In this document: positions 60,835 to 64,000 of the stretch, piece by piece
Position numbering within the stretch: the first letter of the stretch is position 1
How the letters are laid out: every line of letters starts with the position of its first letter
NCBI GenBank assembly: GCA_022749295.1
Contig: CP062007.1
Coordinates: 3,402,001-3,466,000 of the forward strand
Origin: Flavobacteriaceae bacterium GSB9
GTDB lineage: Bacteria; Bacteroidota; Bacteroidia; Flavobacteriales; Flavobacteriaceae
Direction of reading: 5' to 3'
DNA length: 64,000 bases
Notes under the pieces: model-generated
Database searches by the model: none
What the model saw: the letters and a program-made list of their open reading frames with translations, nothing else
What the model was told of the DNA's origin: nothing
Translations under genes and position numbers: made by a program

Positions 60835-62682
60835 TTAATTGTTAAATCCATAGCCATCATTCTTAAGAACACCTTGACTGTTCTCGATGGTAACTGCAGG
60901 AATTGGGAAAATATATCTTACAACTCCTGGTTTAGGGCCTTGGTCAATATAGTTTGCCCAATCTCGGGTAATCCATTCTCTGTATACTAAAGTGTTGTCA
61001 TTTAAAGATCTTAAAAAGTTTGACCTTGTCCAACTATCGTCTGGAGGATTAGCCAAATAATAGTCTGGGTTAAGTACAGTAAAATTGCCTGCATCATCAA
61101 CTTTCCAATACTGATAATCGGGAAGGTTATTGACTTCAGGTAATTCAACCGCATCGTCCCTTAATTTTTTAAGACCTTCGACAGTCTCAACAACTTTTTC
61201 ATGATAAAGATTCCATCTAATCAATTCATACTTACGAATCATTTCACCACCAAACTCCCAAGCACGTTCATCAACTATAGCGTCAAAGAACGTTTGTTTA
61301 GAGGTTGAGATTTGCGAGGTATAAACATCTACCTTTGCTGGCCAGTCTTCTTCATTGAAAGCACGTTGTCGTACACGTTTAAAAGCCATTTGAGCTTCTA
61401 ATGTTGGGCCATTTAATTCGTTTTCAGCTTCGGCAAACATTAGTAGTACGTCGGCATAACGCATCATTGGCCAGTTAATGCCCGTACCTTTGGCTGATTC
61501 TGGTCCTGGAGGTTCTGGTAAAAACCATCGGCTCCATTTACCTTGAGAGATATTGCCTCCACCTACATGTTCATGTTCTGCCTCGGTATTAATTCGCCAT
61601 AGTCCACAGGTAACCTCGCGTCTTTTATCAGCACTATCAAAAGACATATAATATGTTGGAGGTATGTGCATATAATTATTACCAGAACCGTAATCATGCT
61701 TCGCAGTTGTACCACCCTGAACGGTAATACCAATATTCCAACCAACATCACCACCACCTTTAGCAAAAGGAACTTCAAATAAGATGTCTTCGTTTAGAGG
61801 TTTTATAAATTGGCATTGGTTTAAAAAGATTTGTCTAAAATCTGTTGGTAATGGTCTATCTTTTAAATCAATTAATTTTTTGGAATATTGTTTTGCAATA
61901 GCATAATAATCTAAATAATCACTATCTCTTACCATGTTGAGTTCTGGGGTTAAATAGTAACCGCCACGTTGTAAAGCCAATCTGGCAATCATACCTAAAG
62001 TATATTCACGATTTACTTGTTCTATACCATAAGGCAATTGATCGGCCCATTGCATATTGGCCTCAACATCAATTAAAGCTTGAATTTCGCCAGTAAGTAT
62101 GGTGTTTCTATTTGTTTTAGGTAGATTAAAATCATTACCGGCTTTTGGAGCCTCAATACTATACGGTACATCACCAAAATAGTAAATAAGCATACTATAC
62201 CAATAGGCTCTTAGGGTATGGGCTTCACCTAATAAATGATTAAATGTGTTTCTTACGGAAACATCGGAAGCTTCTAAGTTGCCACTGGCTTTAATACCTT
62301 CTATAGCTACGTTAGCATCTCTGATAGCTTGGTAGGCATATGTCCAAACAATATCCAAATCACGATTGCTGACAGTAGCTTCTAAATTCCATATTTGATA
62401 CCTATCACCTGAACTTGTCCATCCAGACTGGGTTTCAATATCAGTACATCCCGTCATATTATTGGATAGTCTTGAACGGAACGCATCTTGGTTGAAGGAG
62501 GCATATACTGCATTTACCGCATTCCTAGCATCATCTACATTTGAGAACACATAATCGGTATCAAATGAAGAGATGGACTCAGGCTCTAAAAAGTCCTTGT
62601 CACATGATGTAGTCATTAATACCGTAGGTATAATAGCTACTAACAATAATTTAAGTTTCATATTTATAAGTTTCTTTTTCAT
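60835..62682 (-). CDS. susD: SusD/RagB-family surface glycan-binding lipoprotein (second pair)
   Basis: The 615-residue product has a lipoprotein signal with C27 in LMTTSCDKDF; M8 is an alternative start. SusD features are NHLLGEAHTLRAYWYSMLIY, MIARLALQRGGYYLTPE, MMRYADVLLMFAEAENELNG and ERAWEFGGEMIRKYELIRWN. It differs strongly from the SusD at 34472 and probably binds another pectic fragment, for example of a different size or branch type. It overlaps no gene and lies 2 bp behind the SusC at the window edge. Confidence 0.95.
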   Translation of the reverse strand: MKKKLINMKLKLLLVAIIPTVLMTTSCDKDFLEPESISSFDTDYVFSNVDDARNAVNAVYASFNQDAFRSRLSNNMTGCTDIETQSGWTSSGDRYQIWNLEATVSNRDLDIVWTYAYQAIRDANVAIEGIKASGNLEASDVSVRNTFNHLLGEAHTLRAYWYSMLIYYFGDVPYSIEAPKAGNDFNLPKTNRNTILTGEIQALIDVEANMQWADQLPYGIEQVNREYTLGMIARLALQRGGYYLTPELNMVRDSDYLDYYAIAKQYSKKLIDLKDRPLPTDFRQIFLNQCQFIKPLNEDILFEVPFAKGGGDVGWNIGITVQGGTTAKHDYGSGNNYMHIPPTYYMSFDSADKRREVTCGLWRINTEAEHEHVGGGNISQGKWSRWFLPEPPGPESAKGTGINWPMMRYADVLLMFAEAENELNGPTLEAQMAFKRVRQRAFNEEDWPAKVDVYTSQISTSKQTFFDAIVDERAWEFGGEMIRKYELIRWNLYHEKVVETVEGLKKLRDDAVELPEVNNLPDYQYWKVDDAGNFTVLNPDYYLANPPDDSWTRSNFLRSLNDNTLVYREWITRDWANYIDQGPKPGVVRYIFPIPAVTIENSQGVLKNDGYGFNN

Positions 62683-62684
62683 AA

Positions 62685-64000
62685 TTAAAATGTTGCATTT
62701 AACCCAATAGTGTAAGAACGACTTCTTGGGAAAGAAGAGTAATCTACACCAGGGGTGAAGGGGTCAGAGTTCGTGTCAACTTCAGGATCATATCCTGAGT
62801 ATTTGGTCCAAATGGCTAAATTTCTACCGGTTGCAAATACTCTAAATTTAGACAAGCCAATTTTAGAAATTAATTTTTCTGGTAAAGAATATCCTAAAGT
62901 TACGTTATTTAATCGTAAAAAAGAACCATCTTCTATAGCCCAGTCATGAATTACTGCCTGAGCTACACCGTAACTGGCATGCGACCAGATGTTTTTACCT
63001 GTATTTAGATCTCTCAAATCATCTAAGTCAGTTACAATAGCGCCAGGGGTACCTGTATACGAGCCATTGACATCTAAATACGTAAACCTGTTATCTAAAC
63101 TCATAGTTGTTAATAGGTTTCCATTTGTTACACGTCTAAATTGATTGTATTGGATTTTTCCGGTATTATATACGTCGTTTCCAACCTGGTAGTTGAAAAA
63201 GGTAGATAAATCAAAATTTTTCCATCTTACGTTAACACCAAAACCACCTTGAAAATCGGGTAGGGCATTACCGATTACTTGACGGTCATCATCATTAATT
63301 ACACCATCGTCATTTAAATCTTTTAATTTTAAAAACCCAGGTCTAACATTAATGTTACCTACAGTACCACCTGAGTTTGCTACACCATCTTTTAAAACAT
63401 ATCTCCCTGTACTTTCATCATAGCTTTCAAAATCGTCAACGGTGTAATAACCATCGGTAACAAAACCATACATATTACCAATTTTTTCACCAGTTTGGAC
63501 TTGAAAGTCGTTAATGTTTCTTAAATCTGTACTGGCCCAATTTGATCTGGCAAAAGCTTCATTGGTTCCATCCAATCTCTCGATTGTTAGCACATTATGA
63601 CCAATGTTTATGTTAGCCGATAATGTAAAATCATTGTTGTCTATGATATATCCGGTCATTCCAAGTTCAACTCCTTCATTGGCAGTAACCCCTATATTGG
63701 CCCATTCCGTCTGAAAACCTGAACTAGTGGCAATTTGTTTTTTGTACAAAAGATCTCGTGTTTCGTTCCTGTAATAATCAAAAGTACCATTTAAACGCCT
63801 ATTGAATAAGGTAAAGTCTAAACCATAATTACTAGTCGATGTGGTTTCCCATTTTATATCTGGGTTGTATAAAGAACTGCTAGCAGGAGAGTAATACACG
63901 CTATCCTCATTGTTAAAGCCAGGGCTTCTAAAAGTTTGTGTATTTAGAAGGTATGCAGTTACACCATCTTGAATTCTATCGTTACCGGTTTCACCATAGG
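62685..64000 (-). CDS. susC: SusC/RagA-family TonB-dependent transporter, C-terminal part (cut by window edge)
   Basis: The frame is open to the last base of the window. The GTG at 63899 is internal, and codons upstream read YGETGNDRIQDGVTAYLLNT, typical of a SusC barrel. The visible 438 residues include NPDIKWETTSTSNYGLDFTL, the FVTDGYYTVDDF region, GFLKLKDLNDDGVINDDDRQ and the closing strands LNNVTLGYSLPEKLI and SYTIGLNATF, with a terminal phenylalanine. It imports oligosaccharides together with the adjacent SusD. Whether it has an STN domain cannot be seen. Confidence 0.95.
   Translation of the reverse strand, partial: YGETGNDRIQDGVTAYLLNTQTFRSPGFNNEDSVYYSPASSSLYNPDIKWETTSTSNYGLDFTLFNRRLNGTFDYYRNETRDLLYKKQIATSSGFQTEWANIGVTANEGVELGMTGYIIDNNDFTLSANINIGHNVLTIERLDGTNEAFARSNWASTDLRNINDFQVQTGEKIGNMYGFVTDGYYTVDDFESYDESTGRYVLKDGVANSGGTVGNINVRPGFLKLKDLNDDGVINDDDRQVIGNALPDFQGGFGVNVRWKNFDLSTFFNYQVGNDVYNTGKIQYNQFRRVTNGNLLTTMSLDNRFTYLDVNGSYTGTPGAIVTDLDDLRDLNTGKNIWSHASYGVAQAVIHDWAIEDGSFLRLNNVTLGYSLPEKLISKIGLSKFRVFATGRNLAIWTKYSGYDPEVDTNSDPFTPGVDYSSFPRSRSYTIGLNATF

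Noticed and set aside
63899-63901. GTG as start of the right-edge SusC gene
   Set aside because: The frame continues to the window edge with clear SusC barrel sequence upstream (YGETGNDRIQDG), so the GTG is internal.

Overview
The window looks like chromosomal DNA of a flavobacterium (Bacteroidota, Flavobacteriaceae-like). It is AT-rich, with SusC/SusD pairs, a FecR anti-sigma factor, type IX secretion C-terminal signals, -7 boxes of the Bacteroidota form TAnnTTTG and almost no Shine-Dalgarno sites. A marine or plant/algal-polymer degrading lifestyle is likely from gene content, but the genus cannot be named from the sequence alone.

Layout. 1-5.5 kb holds housekeeping genes: the 3' part of priA, a LytTR response regulator, rpsF-rpsR-rplI, a small uncharacterised gene and hisS. 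5.5-20.1 kb holds a two-gene surface-protein island on the minus strand: a 4546-residue type IX-secreted giant protein whose core is 28 near-identical 86-residue (258 bp) hyalin-like repeats, and a 262-residue secreted protein that is a paralogue of the giant's C-terminal end. 20.1-21.6 kb is a gene-free AT-rich gap with a perfect 34 bp palindrome. 21.6-29.2 kb is a hexuronate catabolic operon (kduI, kduD-like, uxaC, MFS transporter, uxaB, uxaA), convergent with a LacI-family regulator. 30.7-64 kb is a pectin utilisation region: pectate lyases (PL10, PL1, a PL1-CE8 fusion), pectin methylesterase (CE8), two polygalacturonases (GH28), GH105, GH43, GH95, two CE12 acetylesterases, three alpha/beta-hydrolase esterases, DUF4861 and DUF4957/DUF5123-type proteins, one complete SusC/SusD pair with its own ECF sigma/FecR switch, a second SusC/SusD pair running off the right edge, and the C-terminal stump of a third SusD.

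How it fits together. Secreted and lipid-anchored esterases and lyases would strip methyl and acetyl groups and cut homogalacturonan and rhamnogalacturonan. SusCD would import the oligomers, and GH28/GH105/GH43/GH95 trim them. The unsaturated uronate goes through KduI and KduD, and galacturonate through UxaC-UxaB-UxaA, both ending at 2-keto-3-deoxygluconate (KDG). KDG kinase and KDPG aldolase are not in the window. A 12 bp palindrome, GTAATCGATTAC or close to it, lies just downstream of a -7 box before kduI, lacI, the PL10 gene and the GH28-led enzyme operon, which suggests a LacI-type regulon joining extracellular and intracellular steps. The STN-bearing SusC next to sigma/FecR would add a separate outer-membrane sensing route.

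Most notable for follow-up: the homogenised repeat array and its detached C-terminal paralogue, the LacI operator set, a long hairpin conserved behind two different susD 3' ends (one a pseudogene stump), and a terminator that lies inside the end of a CE8 coding region.
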